From contig JAMDCQ010000018.1 of assembly GCA_023488905.1 (NCBI GenBank), forward strand, positions 1 through 64,000: a DNA stretch of 64,000 nucleotides. Direction: 5' to 3'. Origin of the DNA: Candidatus Bathyarchaeota archaeon. Lineage in GTDB: Archaea; Thermoproteota; Bathyarchaeia; Bathyarchaeales; Bathycorpusculaceae. This document shows, piece by piece, positions 32,821 through 41,677 of this stretch; within the stretch, counting starts at the first letter, position 1, and every line of letters begins with the position of its first letter. Made by a program: the position numbers and the translations under genes. The notes under the pieces are model-generated. The model had not been told where the DNA came from and made no database searches. It saw nothing but the letters and a program-made list of their open reading frames with translations.

Positions 32821-33447
32821 TTGGTTCTTAAATCAAACACAATCTTGGTGATAGGTGCTCACCCAGACGACATTGAATTAGGATGCGGCGGAACGGTCCG
32901 TGTAGCTTCTAAACTGGGAAAAAAAGTCATAGCCGTCTTCATGTCCAAAGGTGAACACAGCGGCAACCCAGAAATCAGACCCAAAGAAAGCACTGCCGCC
33001 CTAACAATGCTTGGCGCAAAAGAGGTGCACTTCGGAGATTTCCCCGACACAGAAATTCAATGTTCAAGTAAAGCCATAGATTTCCTAGAAGCATTCTACA
33101 TTGAACATAAACCCGAAACAATCCTCACTCACACAGTAAACGACATTCACCAAGATCACCGTCAAGTTGGCTGGGCATCGATTTCCGCGTTCAGAAATGC
33201 ACCGCAACTGTTGGCTTACGAGACTCCGAGGGTTACGCCGTCTTTTTCCCCGACATACTTCGTGGATATCTCGGAATGTGTTGATGATAAGTGGACCGCA
33301 TTGAAATGCCACATTTCGCAAAAAACAAAGCGTTACATCACCTATGAATCCATGGTTAATTTAGCCTCGTTTAGAGGTAGCCAAGTTAGTTTGCCCGCGG
33401 CTGAAGCTTTTGAAGTTGTGCGCTATGTTGAACGAATGCCTCTGTAA
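32821..33447 (+). CDS. PIG-L (LmbE) family deacetylase
   Basis: A 208-residue zinc deacetylase of the PIG-L family, which removes acetyl from N-acetylglucosaminyl groups. The metal site is AHPDDIELGCGG near residue 14, with a further HTVNDIHQDHRQ around residue 105, both complete. It is the first gene of a polysaccharide-biosynthesis run (WbqC, aminotransferases, methyltransferases), so the likely substrate is an amino-sugar nucleotide or lipid-linked glycan. Start TTG at 32821 with GAGGCTGA upstream. An ATG of the next gene follows 13 bases after its stop. Confidence 0.9.
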   Translation: MVLKSNTILVIGAHPDDIELGCGGTVRVASKLGKKVIAVFMSKGEHSGNPEIRPKESTAALTMLGAKEVHFGDFPDTEIQCSSKAIDFLEAFYIEHKPETILTHTVNDIHQDHRQVGWASISAFRNAPQLLAYETPRVTPSFSPTYFVDISECVDDKWTALKCHISQKTKRYITYESMVNLASFRGSQVSLPAAEAFEVVRYVERMPL

Positions 33448-33460
33448 TGGTGATAAGCTA

Positions 33461-34129
33461 ATGATCGTGGCCGGTCACCAACCTAATTATTTGCCTTACC
33501 TTGGCTTCTTTGATAAAATCAAACGTTCAAACGTTTTCATAATTGAGGATAACGTTCAGTTTGAGAGGCAAGGCTTCACAAACCGAAACAGAATAATGAC
33601 CTCCGACGGAGTAAGATGGCTAACTGTACCTATCGAACACGAAAACAAACCCTTACTCATAAACGAAGTAAAAATAGCAAACAAAGGCGAACCCAACTGG
33701 GGACGAAAACACTGGTTAACCCTCAAGCATGGCTACTGTAAAGCGCCGTTCTGGGATAGATACTCTGAATTTTTTGAAGAAACATACGAACAAGAGTGGG
33801 ACCTTTTAATTGACCTTAACATGCATCTCATAAAAAGATTAATGGGTTATCTCAAAATCGACACACCCTTAATCCTCAGCTCATCGCTTAACGTAGACGG
33901 AAAAAAATCCGAGTTAATTGTCGCTCAATGCAAAAAAGTCGGTGCTGATGTACAGCTTGCGGGAAAGGGCTGCCAAGATTACATTGACCGCCACCTGTTT
34001 GAGCGGGAAGGAATAAAACTGGTTTTTCAGAACTTTTCTCACCCCGTCTATCCGCAGACCCGTGAGGGGTTTGTAGCGAACCTCTCTGTTGTTGATTACC
34101 TGTTTTGCACTGGAGCTATGTTACGGTAA
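33461..34129 (+). CDS. WbqC-family protein
   Basis: A 222-residue WbqC-like protein. Signature segments are MIVAGHQPNYLPYLGFFDKI at the N-terminus, IIEDNVQFERQGFTNRNRI, KHGYCKAPFWDRY, and LAGKGCQDYIDR. The family is found in O-antigen and sugar-modification loci and is proposed to add groups to nucleotide sugars; its precise chemistry is unclear. The ATG at 33461 has GGTGAT eight bases upstream. Directly follows the PIG-L gene by 13 bases, so it is co-expressed. Confidence 0.85.
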   Translation: MIVAGHQPNYLPYLGFFDKIKRSNVFIIEDNVQFERQGFTNRNRIMTSDGVRWLTVPIEHENKPLLINEVKIANKGEPNWGRKHWLTLKHGYCKAPFWDRYSEFFEETYEQEWDLLIDLNMHLIKRLMGYLKIDTPLILSSSLNVDGKKSELIVAQCKKVGADVQLAGKGCQDYIDRHLFEREGIKLVFQNFSHPVYPQTREGFVANLSVVDYLFCTGAMLR

Positions 34130-34337
34130 TTACTTTTTGTAGCAGTAGATCAAAAGTTTTAGTGTGTTTGTTTTTTTAGTATTAAGAAGAAGAAAGTAGC
34201 GCCCTTATTCATCATCTACCAGCGGACTTGGCTAAAGCTTCTGTTTTGGCGTCTGCGTCTGGTTTGGGTTGCTGGTTGGTTGTGGAGATTTCCTCAAGCA
34301 GAACCAAAAATTTTTGACTACTAAAGGAGCGGGAAAA

Positions 34338-35489
34338 ATGAGTATTTCAGGTTCTTGCCCATATTTCTCAAACCAAAGCATAGACGAAATTACTAACGAA
34401 ATTAGGTCAATGCTTAAAAGCGGAAAATTAACCGATGGCCCATACGGTCAAGAGTTCGAAAAAAAATTCGCACACTACAACAACACCAAATACGCCATTG
34501 CGGTAAGTTCGGGTTCAGCATCACTCGATGTTGCCCTCCGTCACTATGAACTACGCGGGCGGGAAGTCATTGTTCCCACTAACACCTTCATTGCCACGCC
34601 AAACGGCGTGATTTTTGCGGGTGGAAAACCCGTATTCGCCGACATGAACGCCCAGACTTTAGGCATAGACATAGAAGACGTCAAACGAAAAGTCAACAGG
34701 AACACTGCCGGCGTCATTGTAGTACACATTGGAGGGTTAGTTTGCCCACAAATCCACGAGCTCAAAGCATTCTGCCGCCAGAGAGGTCTCTTCTTAATCG
34801 AGGACTGCGCGCACGCCCATGGAGCCATGATGGATGGGAAAAAAGCTGGAACCTTCGGCGACGTAGGCTGCTTCTCTTTTTACCCAACTAAAGTCATGAC
34901 GGCATGTGAAGGAGGCATGATCATAACCGACGACGATGAAATCGCAAAAGAAACACGGATTACCCGTACAAATGGCCAAAACACTGATCGGTATATGGTT
35001 ATGCTTGGGCATAATTGGCGCATGAGTGAATTATCAGCGATTGTTGGGAAAAATCAGCTGGAGCACCTTGATGAATTCCTGGCGAAGCGTAATCAGGTTG
35101 CAGGATGGTACCAAGAAGCCCTATTAGACGTAGAAGGCATCGAACTGTTTCATAAGCCACCAAACTTTAGACATAGCTACTACAAGTACCCCATAAAACT
35201 CGCAGACACAATCGACCGCATAAAACTTGCAGGTACACTCAAGGAGCAGTACGGTATAGAAACAGGGCACGTTTACTATCCTCCCTGCCACCTACACCCA
35301 TACTACAAAGAAACGTATGGTACAAGGGCAGGCGATTTGCCGACCGCTGAACGGGTGTTACCACAGGTGATGTGTCTACCGATGCACTGTGGCGTCACTA
35401 AAGAAAACGTCAAGTACATCAAAAACGCCCTAATAACTGCATTAACAAAGTTGCCCCTTCAATCCATCACCGTAAGCAGTGCTCTTTAA
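34338..35489 (+). CDS. DegT/DnrJ/EryC1/StrS sugar aminotransferase, first copy
   Basis: A 383-residue PLP enzyme that puts an amino group onto a keto-sugar nucleotide. Lys185 in FYPTKVMTACEGGM binds PLP, Asp156 in LIEDCAHAHG holds the pyridine, and YAIAVSSGSASLDVALRHY forms the phosphate site. The C-terminus GHVYYPPCHLHP is typical. AAAGGAG precedes the ATG. The A of its TAA is the A of the next ATG (TAATG), so the methyltransferase is coupled. A paralogue of similar layout lies at 36133, also followed by a methyltransferase. Confidence 0.92.
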   Translation: MSISGSCPYFSNQSIDEITNEIRSMLKSGKLTDGPYGQEFEKKFAHYNNTKYAIAVSSGSASLDVALRHYELRGREVIVPTNTFIATPNGVIFAGGKPVFADMNAQTLGIDIEDVKRKVNRNTAGVIVVHIGGLVCPQIHELKAFCRQRGLFLIEDCAHAHGAMMDGKKAGTFGDVGCFSFYPTKVMTACEGGMIITDDDEIAKETRITRTNGQNTDRYMVMLGHNWRMSELSAIVGKNQLEHLDEFLAKRNQVAGWYQEALLDVEGIELFHKPPNFRHSYYKYPIKLADTIDRIKLAGTLKEQYGIETGHVYYPPCHLHPYYKETYGTRAGDLPTAERVLPQVMCLPMHCGVTKENVKYIKNALITALTKLPLQSITVSSAL

Positions 35490-36121
35490 TGCAGCAAAAA
35501 CAAAAAAGCTCCCCTGCTCAGGCGCAAAACCTGCCGCTCAGGCGTTTTCCAATCCGAAAGGCAGAGTTAGATCGCTTCAAATTCGGAAAACAAGCATACT
35601 ACCAATCTGTGGGTTTAAACACAGAGGGCTCGAGGCTCTGTTTGGATATTGCCTGCGGTGCAAAGCCTTTCCCTGAAGCTGACGTTCTATGTGACCTCTA
35701 TGTTGAGCCTGTTCCAGATCGAAGCATGAAAAAACTTGAAACTGCTGGTAAACCGTTTGTTTTATGCAGTTGTTATGCATTGCCATTTAAAGACAGCGCG
35801 TTTGAATTTGTAACAAGCTATTACCTAATTGAACATTTAACCCAACCATGGATTATGTTTAAAGAGCTGAAACGTGTGTCACGGCATGGTTACATCCAAA
35901 GTCCATCTTGGTTTAACGAATTCCTGTACGGCGAATCTGTGCATTGCTGGGTTGTCTCTAAAAAAAGAAACACGCTCTGCCTAAAACCCCTCAGGGGCGC
36001 CCTATCACCTGTTCGTTTCGGCTTTATTTTTCATCGCCTCTACAAACATCAAACATGGCAACTACTTCATGCTGTCCTAGACGAGAGGCTTCACCTCTTC
36101 ACTGTAAGATATGACTTCTAA
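35489..36121 (+). CDS. class I SAM-dependent methyltransferase, first copy
   Basis: A 210-residue protein with a Rossmann fold: LCLDIACGAKPFPEADVLCDLYVEPVPD is motif I to acidic loop, LCSCYALPFKDSAFEFVTSYYLIEHLTQPW is motif II-III. The N-terminal 40 residues are basic. No signal. It is coupled by a TAATG overlap to the aminotransferase before it, which suggests that the methylated product derives from the aminosugar. Target atom unknown. Confidence 0.8.
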   Translation: MQQKQKSSPAQAQNLPLRRFPIRKAELDRFKFGKQAYYQSVGLNTEGSRLCLDIACGAKPFPEADVLCDLYVEPVPDRSMKKLETAGKPFVLCSCYALPFKDSAFEFVTSYYLIEHLTQPWIMFKELKRVSRHGYIQSPSWFNEFLYGESVHCWVVSKKRNTLCLKPLRGALSPVRFGFIFHRLYKHQTWQLLHAVLDERLHLFTVRYDF

Positions 36122-36132
36122 AGGTACCTTCT

Positions 36133-37275
36133 ATGCCTAAGCTTATCCGTTCATCTAAACCGTTTTTTCCAGAAGACGACATTGAACCCCTACTGGCGGA
36201 CATCCGCAGGATCATTGAAGAAGGGCAGTTTAGAAACGGCAAAAACGTGAAAACCTTTGAGACCATGGTGGATAGATACATCGGCGTTGGTGGCGCGGTT
36301 GCTTTCGATTCTGACTCCAGCGCTTACGAAACAGCCCTGCGCTTCTTCAACCCAGCGGGCGGAGAAGTTATTGTCTGCACTAACAGCTTCATTTCAGTAC
36401 CCAACAGCGTAGTCAATTCAGGTGGCAAAGTCGTCTTCGCAGACATTAAAGCAGACACTCTCTCCATGACTTCAGAGAGCCTATTGCAAAACCTTACGCC
36501 CAACACCCGCGGCGTCATCGTAACACACATCGCCGGCTTTCCAAACCCCGACCTAAAAACCATCATAAAGATTTGCCGAGACCACCGGTTGTTTTTGATA
36601 GAGGATGCAACCCACGCCATCGGCGCAACCGTCAACAACCAAAAAATGGGAAGCTTCGGCGACGCAGCAGTCTTTGCTTTCACTCCAACCAAGATTTTAA
36701 CGACTGGAGAAGGCGGCATGCTAATCACAAATAACAGTCAACTATGCGAGTTCGCTATACGATATCGCTTTTATGGGTCTGGTCCTGGAAAAACGGACTT
36801 TGCTGACTTAGGCAGGCACATGATGCTTCCCGAGGTTTCGGCTGTGCTGGGAACTTACCAAATACGGCGACTTGAAGAGTTCATCAATCGACGTAATGAG
36901 ATCGCTAAAATATACAATGAAGCATTCAAAGATGTGCATAGCATACAAACTATAGTTTGCCAATCAGAAAGTAGGTGCAGCTACTACAAGTACCCACTGA
37001 TTCTTGACAAAAAAACTGATAAAAAAGCTTTTACTAAAACACTTTTCGAGGATTTTGGCATAGAAACAGGCAACGTTTTCTATCCGCCCTGTCATCTTCA
37101 AGGTGTTTACAGAAAACTCGGAGCCCTCTCATACGGCAGCTTAGCAGTGGCTGAGGACGTTTTGTCTCGAACAATTACGCTGCCGATGCATGCTGCTTTA
37201 ACCGATGAAGACGCCTTGTTTGTGACTGAAAAAATCTCGCAGTTGTTGAGGGCTAATTTTGCTGTGGCAAGATAA
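36133..37275 (+). CDS. DegT-family sugar aminotransferase, second copy
   Basis: A 380-residue paralogue of the enzyme at 34338. PLP-binding Lys187 in FTPTKILTTGEGGM, IEDATHAIGA for the pyridine aspartate, and VAFDSDSSAYETALRFF for the phosphate site (Ser-rich, but with Asp instead of the usual Gly/Ser pattern in SGSAS). The C-terminal GNVFYPPCHLQG is again present. It starts 12 bases after the first methyltransferase. Two non-identical copies suggest two different amino sugars in the same glycan, or sequential steps. Confidence 0.92.
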   Translation: MPKLIRSSKPFFPEDDIEPLLADIRRIIEEGQFRNGKNVKTFETMVDRYIGVGGAVAFDSDSSAYETALRFFNPAGGEVIVCTNSFISVPNSVVNSGGKVVFADIKADTLSMTSESLLQNLTPNTRGVIVTHIAGFPNPDLKTIIKICRDHRLFLIEDATHAIGATVNNQKMGSFGDAAVFAFTPTKILTTGEGGMLITNNSQLCEFAIRYRFYGSGPGKTDFADLGRHMMLPEVSAVLGTYQIRRLEEFINRRNEIAKIYNEAFKDVHSIQTIVCQSESRCSYYKYPLILDKKTDKKAFTKTLFEDFGIETGNVFYPPCHLQGVYRKLGALSYGSLAVAEDVLSRTITLPMHAALTDEDALFVTEKISQLLRANFAVAR

Positions 37276-38068
37276 TCGTGGCAAGGGTAAGCTGGTCCCG
37301 AAGCGAGCGGCTACCTGCGTGGACACGGCATCATACTGGGATAAATACACAACAGAGTACCTCTCCAACCAAACAGCCACAAATACCCCCAGCCACCAAT
37401 ACATAAAATCGTTTTACACTCAACTTGTTGTGTTGGCGCTAAGCCGATTAAACCTAACTAAGGATACAAGGATCCTCAAGGTTGATTTATGGAATGAAGG
37501 CGTAGAAACCTCCAGAGACATACTGGGAAACATGCCTGATTTTGACACTGTGGGCTTTGACTTCTCTAAAAACGTTTGCCGCCTCGCCAAGAACAGGTTG
37601 GACAATAGCGGTATAGTTCAGGCGGCTTGTCGGACTCTGCCGTTTTCGTCGGAGAACTTTGATTTACTTCTAGATTTAAGCACAATAGATCATATACCGT
37701 TTGCTAAAACCAAAGAAATCTTCGCTGAGTACTACCGGGTTATTAAGCCTAAAGGGTTGCTGGCGGTTGCGTTCTGGCAATCTAACTTGGCAACAAAATA
37801 CTTGCTTCATGTGGATCCAGAACAGCTGTATTTTGACAGGAAAAAAGTCGCTGGCGTGCTTGAAAAGTTAGGCTTTGAAATCGTCGATAGCTACAACACG
37901 GGGGCATTACTGACAGTTATGGATTCCAATCTCTGGCTCGGTCAATTTTTGTTCTGGCGACTAAAAACTGTGCTCGAAGACAAACTCTTTACCTCAACGG
38001 CGCGATGGGAGCCCCACTTTTCCAATTGGCTCGGTGGACTGCATGTTTTTTACGCTCGACACCCATGA
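37259..38068 (+). CDS. class I SAM-dependent methyltransferase, second copy
   Basis: A 269-residue methyltransferase-like protein. A Rossmann segment reads DTRILKVDLWNEGVETSRDILGNM (motif I weakened: KVDLWNEG rather than DxGxG), then FDTVGFDFSKNVCRLAKNRL and IVQAACRTLPFSSENFDLLLDLSTIDHI, which is the acidic and post-I region, then YYRVIKPKGLLAVAFWQ. The C-terminal part is basic. The 17-base overlap with the aminotransferase gene supports coupling. Weak motif I leaves some doubt that SAM is bound. Confidence 0.78.
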   Translation: MLWQDNRGKGKLVPKRAATCVDTASYWDKYTTEYLSNQTATNTPSHQYIKSFYTQLVVLALSRLNLTKDTRILKVDLWNEGVETSRDILGNMPDFDTVGFDFSKNVCRLAKNRLDNSGIVQAACRTLPFSSENFDLLLDLSTIDHIPFAKTKEIFAEYYRVIKPKGLLAVAFWQSNLATKYLLHVDPEQLYFDRKKVAGVLEKLGFEIVDSYNTGALLTVMDSNLWLGQFLFWRLKTVLEDKLFTSTARWEPHFSNWLGGLHVFYARHP

Positions 38069-38277
38069 AAGTGCATGTTCCCTAACCATTTTATAACTGG
38101 TTAAAGATTGGCACATGCCTGCAAGCGCAAAATTTTTTAAGCGCTTTTCACTTCGATTTATTTAGTAATGTTTTGATGCACTGTTGATTAGTGGGCTGAA
38201 GAAGGCTAGGTTTACTTCACTCATTTCTCAACGCAAGGTCTAACCAGAATAATTTGCGTTTTTTGGAGAAAAGAATA

Positions 38278-39180
38278 ATGAAAGTCGCTATAATCGGCTC
38301 TGGGATAGTGGGACAAGCAACTGGTATGGGGTTTGCGACAAACGGAAACACCGTAATATTCCACGATATAAATGAAGAAAAGCTTGCTAAACTGACAAAC
38401 TTAGGCTATAAAACGAGCGAGGATTTAACTGAAACAGTCACCAACTCCCAAATCATATTTGTCTGTGTACCCACACCCACAGTTGACAATAAAATAGTTT
38501 TAACCCACATTCAAGACTGCACACGAGACATCGGAAGCTCCATAAAAAAAACTAAAAGATACAAGTTAATCGTCTTTAGAAGCACAATTCCCCCTCAAAC
38601 CACAAGAACCAAGCTTATCCCCAGCTTAGAAATATCATCAGGAATGATAGCGGGAAATGATTTTGACGTCTGCACAAACCCCGAATTCTTGAGAGAAAAA
38701 ACCCCACTTGAAGACTTCCTTAACCCAAACAGAATCATCATCGGAGAACTAAATAAGAGAGCTGGCAGTGTGCTGCAAGAATTGTATTCGCCATTCAGGT
38801 GCCCCATCATCCGCACCGATTTAGATACCGCTGAAATGATAAAATATGTCTCCAACGTCTACTTGGCAACGAAAATATCTTTTTTTAACGAGATATTCTT
38901 GATTTGCCAAAGATTGGGGTTAGATGCACGAATAGTAAGTGAAGCTGTCTCACTTGATCCACGCATCGGCAACTATGGCGTCACTGGAGGAACACCATTT
39001 GCTGGAATGTGTCTACCGAAGGACCTCACCGCTTTTATCGAGTTCACAAATGCCAAAGGCATAAACTCGTTGCTTCTGAGGGCCGTTGCAGAGGTTAACC
39101 AGGAAATGTGTTCGTACTGTTCAATAAGCCATGAGCTCCAAGTGCCGAGGGAGGAATACATTGATATTAGCAGTAACTAG
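38278..39180 (+). CDS. short UDP-glucose/GDP-mannose dehydrogenase-like protein
   Basis: A 300-residue nucleotide-sugar dehydrogenase missing its third domain. The N-terminal NAD domain starts KVAIIGSGIVGQATGMGFA; Lys189 and Asn193 in EMIKYVSNVYLATKISFFNE and the catalytic Cys245 in FAGMCLPKD are intact. Family members normally continue for about 120 more residues with a nucleotide-binding domain; here the frame ends at 300. GGAGAAAAG precedes the ATG at 38278. It may oxidise a sugar bound in another way, or be a truncated remnant; the next gene overlaps its end by 20 bases. Role: making uronic acids. Confidence 0.82.
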   Translation: MKVAIIGSGIVGQATGMGFATNGNTVIFHDINEEKLAKLTNLGYKTSEDLTETVTNSQIIFVCVPTPTVDNKIVLTHIQDCTRDIGSSIKKTKRYKLIVFRSTIPPQTTRTKLIPSLEISSGMIAGNDFDVCTNPEFLREKTPLEDFLNPNRIIIGELNKRAGSVLQELYSPFRCPIIRTDLDTAEMIKYVSNVYLATKISFFNEIFLICQRLGLDARIVSEAVSLDPRIGNYGVTGGTPFAGMCLPKDLTAFIEFTNAKGINSLLLRAVAEVNQEMCSYCSISHELQVPREEYIDISSN

Positions 39181-40348
39181 CGTTATCCTAATGTCAATTT
39201 TTGTGGTAATGTATTCTTTGTACTACCTCTATGTTATGCGAAGCAGAGAGTCAATCTCGGATTTTTTAGCAAAAATAACCAAAATAGAAAACGGAAACAC
39301 TAACTCCCAACTATCAGATGTTTCAGTAATAATATCCACTTACAACGAAGCAAAAATCATAGACAGAAAAATATCAAACATAGCCGAATTAAATTACCCC
39401 TCAGAAAAAATCGAAGTAATCGTATATGATGACGCCTCGACAGACGGAACCGCTGACCTCGCAGAAAGACAAATTAAGGAAAAAAACCTCAAAGGCAAAG
39501 TAATTCGAAACAAAAAACGTATAGGCTTAAACAAATCGCTCAACGCGGCTTTAGCTCAGACAACAAACAACCTCGTTTGCATGACCGACTCCGATGTTTT
39601 ACTAGAAAAGGACGCTCTCCGTCATTCAGTTAATGTTTTGAATCATTTCGAAAACGTGGGCGGAGTGACTGGGCGGATTAAGCCTATTTTTGAAGGCGAA
39701 GGTGTTGCTCAACGAAGCGAAACAGTCTATCGAGGTTTTTATCATCGGTTTATGCTCTCCGAAAGTTCTCTGCATTCCGCTTTTCCCGGAAACGGCCCCT
39801 TGATTGTGTATGATAAATCAAAAGTTCCTTCGCCCATTCCAAACGATTATGGCAGCACCGACGGAAACATCGCCATCAATGTTATACGCCACGGGTTCAG
39901 GTTCATTTACATACCCGACGCAGTAGTCTTTGAGCCCTCACCTGAAACGCTCAGCCAACATAGACTACAAAAAATTCGGCGCGCCAAACGGTTGTTGCAG
40001 GTTTTTGTTCATAACCGCGACATTTTTAGAGACAAGAAATATGGTAATTTTGGGCTCAAAATTTTCCCACTTAAACTGCTTACACACGGCTTGGCACCTG
40101 CTCTCCTGTTCATCGGATTGTTCCTCCTTGGCATCGATATTGTTCTTGCCGGGAACCTCACGCTTTATGAAATAACTGGTGCGTTGCTGATTGCTGTTCT
40201 AGCGGTTTCAGCTGTGTTTAAGCGTGTAGGCAGCATTCTGTCAAGCTTCCTTTTGCACGAATTTTACCTATTCATTGGACTTTTTTCTGCTTTTGGACGA
40301 AGCATCTACTGGAATACAATCGAAAGGAAAACTAACTTGGAACTCTAA
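39161..40348 (+). CDS. membrane glycosyltransferase, family 2
   Basis: A 395-residue protein: one N-terminal membrane span, a GT2 domain with VSVIISTYNEAKIIDRKI (nucleotide-binding), VIVYDDASTDGTADLA and TDSDVLLEKDALRH (DxD), a further GSTDGNIAINVIRHGFRF, then QHRLQKIRRAKRLLQVF, and C-terminal membrane spans. Related enzymes polymerise or extend sugars at the membrane face. Start fixed by GGGAGGAA before TTG 39161. It overlaps the dehydrogenase gene by 20 bases and the following CapK-like gene starts just after. Confidence 0.88.
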   Translation: MILAVTSVILMSIFVVMYSLYYLYVMRSRESISDFLAKITKIENGNTNSQLSDVSVIISTYNEAKIIDRKISNIAELNYPSEKIEVIVYDDASTDGTADLAERQIKEKNLKGKVIRNKKRIGLNKSLNAALAQTTNNLVCMTDSDVLLEKDALRHSVNVLNHFENVGGVTGRIKPIFEGEGVAQRSETVYRGFYHRFMLSESSLHSAFPGNGPLIVYDKSKVPSPIPNDYGSTDGNIAINVIRHGFRFIYIPDAVVFEPSPETLSQHRLQKIRRAKRLLQVFVHNRDIFRDKKYGNFGLKIFPLKLLTHGLAPALLFIGLFLLGIDIVLAGNLTLYEITGALLIAVLAVSAVFKRVGSILSSFLLHEFYLFIGLFSAFGRSIYWNTIERKTNLEL

Positions 40349-40361
40349 GCGCGGTGACTTT

Positions 40362-41675
40362 ATGAATCTGCTGAGGGTGCTCTATTACCTCCAATTAGCT
40401 AACAGAAGGCTTCATTGGGACCAAGAGAAGCTGAAGCGCTATCAGGGAAAGCGTCTTCGAAGCATAGTGCGCTATGCAGATGAGTACATTCCTTTTTATC
40501 ATCGCCAGTTCAAGGCATACGGTGTCGATGTCGAAGCAATACGTTCAATTGATGATTTATCTAAGCTACCAGTCACTAAGAAAGACGAATTCAAAAAGCA
40601 GGACCCCCAAGAAACAGTATCCAAGAAATATGAGTTAAATCAGCTGAAGAAGGTGCGGACAAGCGGCTCAACAGGTACACCCTTTCAAGTGCATATTACA
40701 CCGATTGAGGATGCTTGGCGAAAAGCAATCTACATGAGGGCGAACATTGCATGCGGGCAAAAACCGCGAGACCGCTGGGTAGTACTGACATCGCCCACAC
40801 ATTTCGGCGATACATCTAATCTCCAAAGGAGAATCGGGATTTACGCACAGAACTGCATATCACTCTTCGAATCCACAGAAAACAAGGTCGCTCAAATTGA
40901 GGCTGCTCACCCTGACGTGCTTGATGGTTATTCGGGGTCACTGTTTCTTCTTGCCAAAGAAGTAAAACGTAGAGAATTGAAAACAATCAAGCCGCACCTG
41001 ATGTTTGGGAACGCTGAGTTAATCAGTTTAGAGTCTAGACGTTTTATGGAGGATGTTTTTGGTGCTCCATATTGTGACCAGTTTGGTTGTGCAGAAATTG
41101 ACCGCTCTGCCTGGCAATGCCTCGAGCGTGGAGGATACCATATGGACTGCGATAGTGTGGTTACCGAGTTTCTGGACAAAAATGGCGAGGTGGTCTCTGC
41201 TGGTGAACGCGGAGAGGTTACTTACACAAGTTTATTCAATTACGCCATGCCCTTAATTAGGTACTCAATTGGCGATGTCGGCGTACCCTCCAACGACACG
41301 TGCTCCTGTGGCGTTAATCTCCCTATGATGGGGGTTGTTGAGGGTCGCAAAGATTCATTTCTAACATTGCCGAACAACCGCACAGTTTCACCGATGGTGT
41401 TTAACTTTGCCGTAAGCCGATTTAAGTATTATACAGATATCGATCAGTACCAAATTAGGCAAAGAAAAATCAGCCAGTTCGAGGTTAGTTTAAAAGTAGC
41501 AAAGGGCACAGCTAATCAGGGTCTTCTTAAAGAAGAATTTGTTACTCATCTCAGACGTTTTCTAGAATTATCCGATTCAGACATAAATTTTGATGTAGCC
41601 TTGGTTGATGAGATTCCTCTTTCTAAAACGGGGAAATTGATGTCGGTTTGGTCGGACTTAAAGCAACTGGGATAA
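40362..41675 (+). CDS. CapK/PaaK-type adenylate-forming ligase-like protein
   Basis: A 437-residue protein of the phenylacetate-CoA ligase/CapK type. The AMP-binding P-loop is VRTSGSTGTPFQVHITP, and further on QFGCAEIDRSAWQC, VVEGRKDSFLTLPNNRTVSP and a C-terminal SKTGKL Lys are conserved. CapK-like members sit in polysaccharide loci, where they are thought to activate an acyl or amino acid group for transfer to sugars. GGTGACTTT before ATG 40362 fixes the start. Likely decorates the glycan with an acyl or aminoacyl group. Confidence 0.85.
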   Translation: MNLLRVLYYLQLANRRLHWDQEKLKRYQGKRLRSIVRYADEYIPFYHRQFKAYGVDVEAIRSIDDLSKLPVTKKDEFKKQDPQETVSKKYELNQLKKVRTSGSTGTPFQVHITPIEDAWRKAIYMRANIACGQKPRDRWVVLTSPTHFGDTSNLQRRIGIYAQNCISLFESTENKVAQIEAAHPDVLDGYSGSLFLLAKEVKRRELKTIKPHLMFGNAELISLESRRFMEDVFGAPYCDQFGCAEIDRSAWQCLERGGYHMDCDSVVTEFLDKNGEVVSAGERGEVTYTSLFNYAMPLIRYSIGDVGVPSNDTCSCGVNLPMMGVVEGRKDSFLTLPNNRTVSPMVFNFAVSRFKYYTDIDQYQIRQRKISQFEVSLKVAKGTANQGLLKEEFVTHLRRFLELSDSDINFDVALVDEIPLSKTGKLMSVWSDLKQLG

Positions 41676-41677
41676 AC

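Noticed and set aside
34150-34330. Possible fourth copy of mosaic repeat family 1
   Set aside because: Only scattered words (cttctgtttt, gtttgggttgctggttgg) resemble the family; too weak to call.
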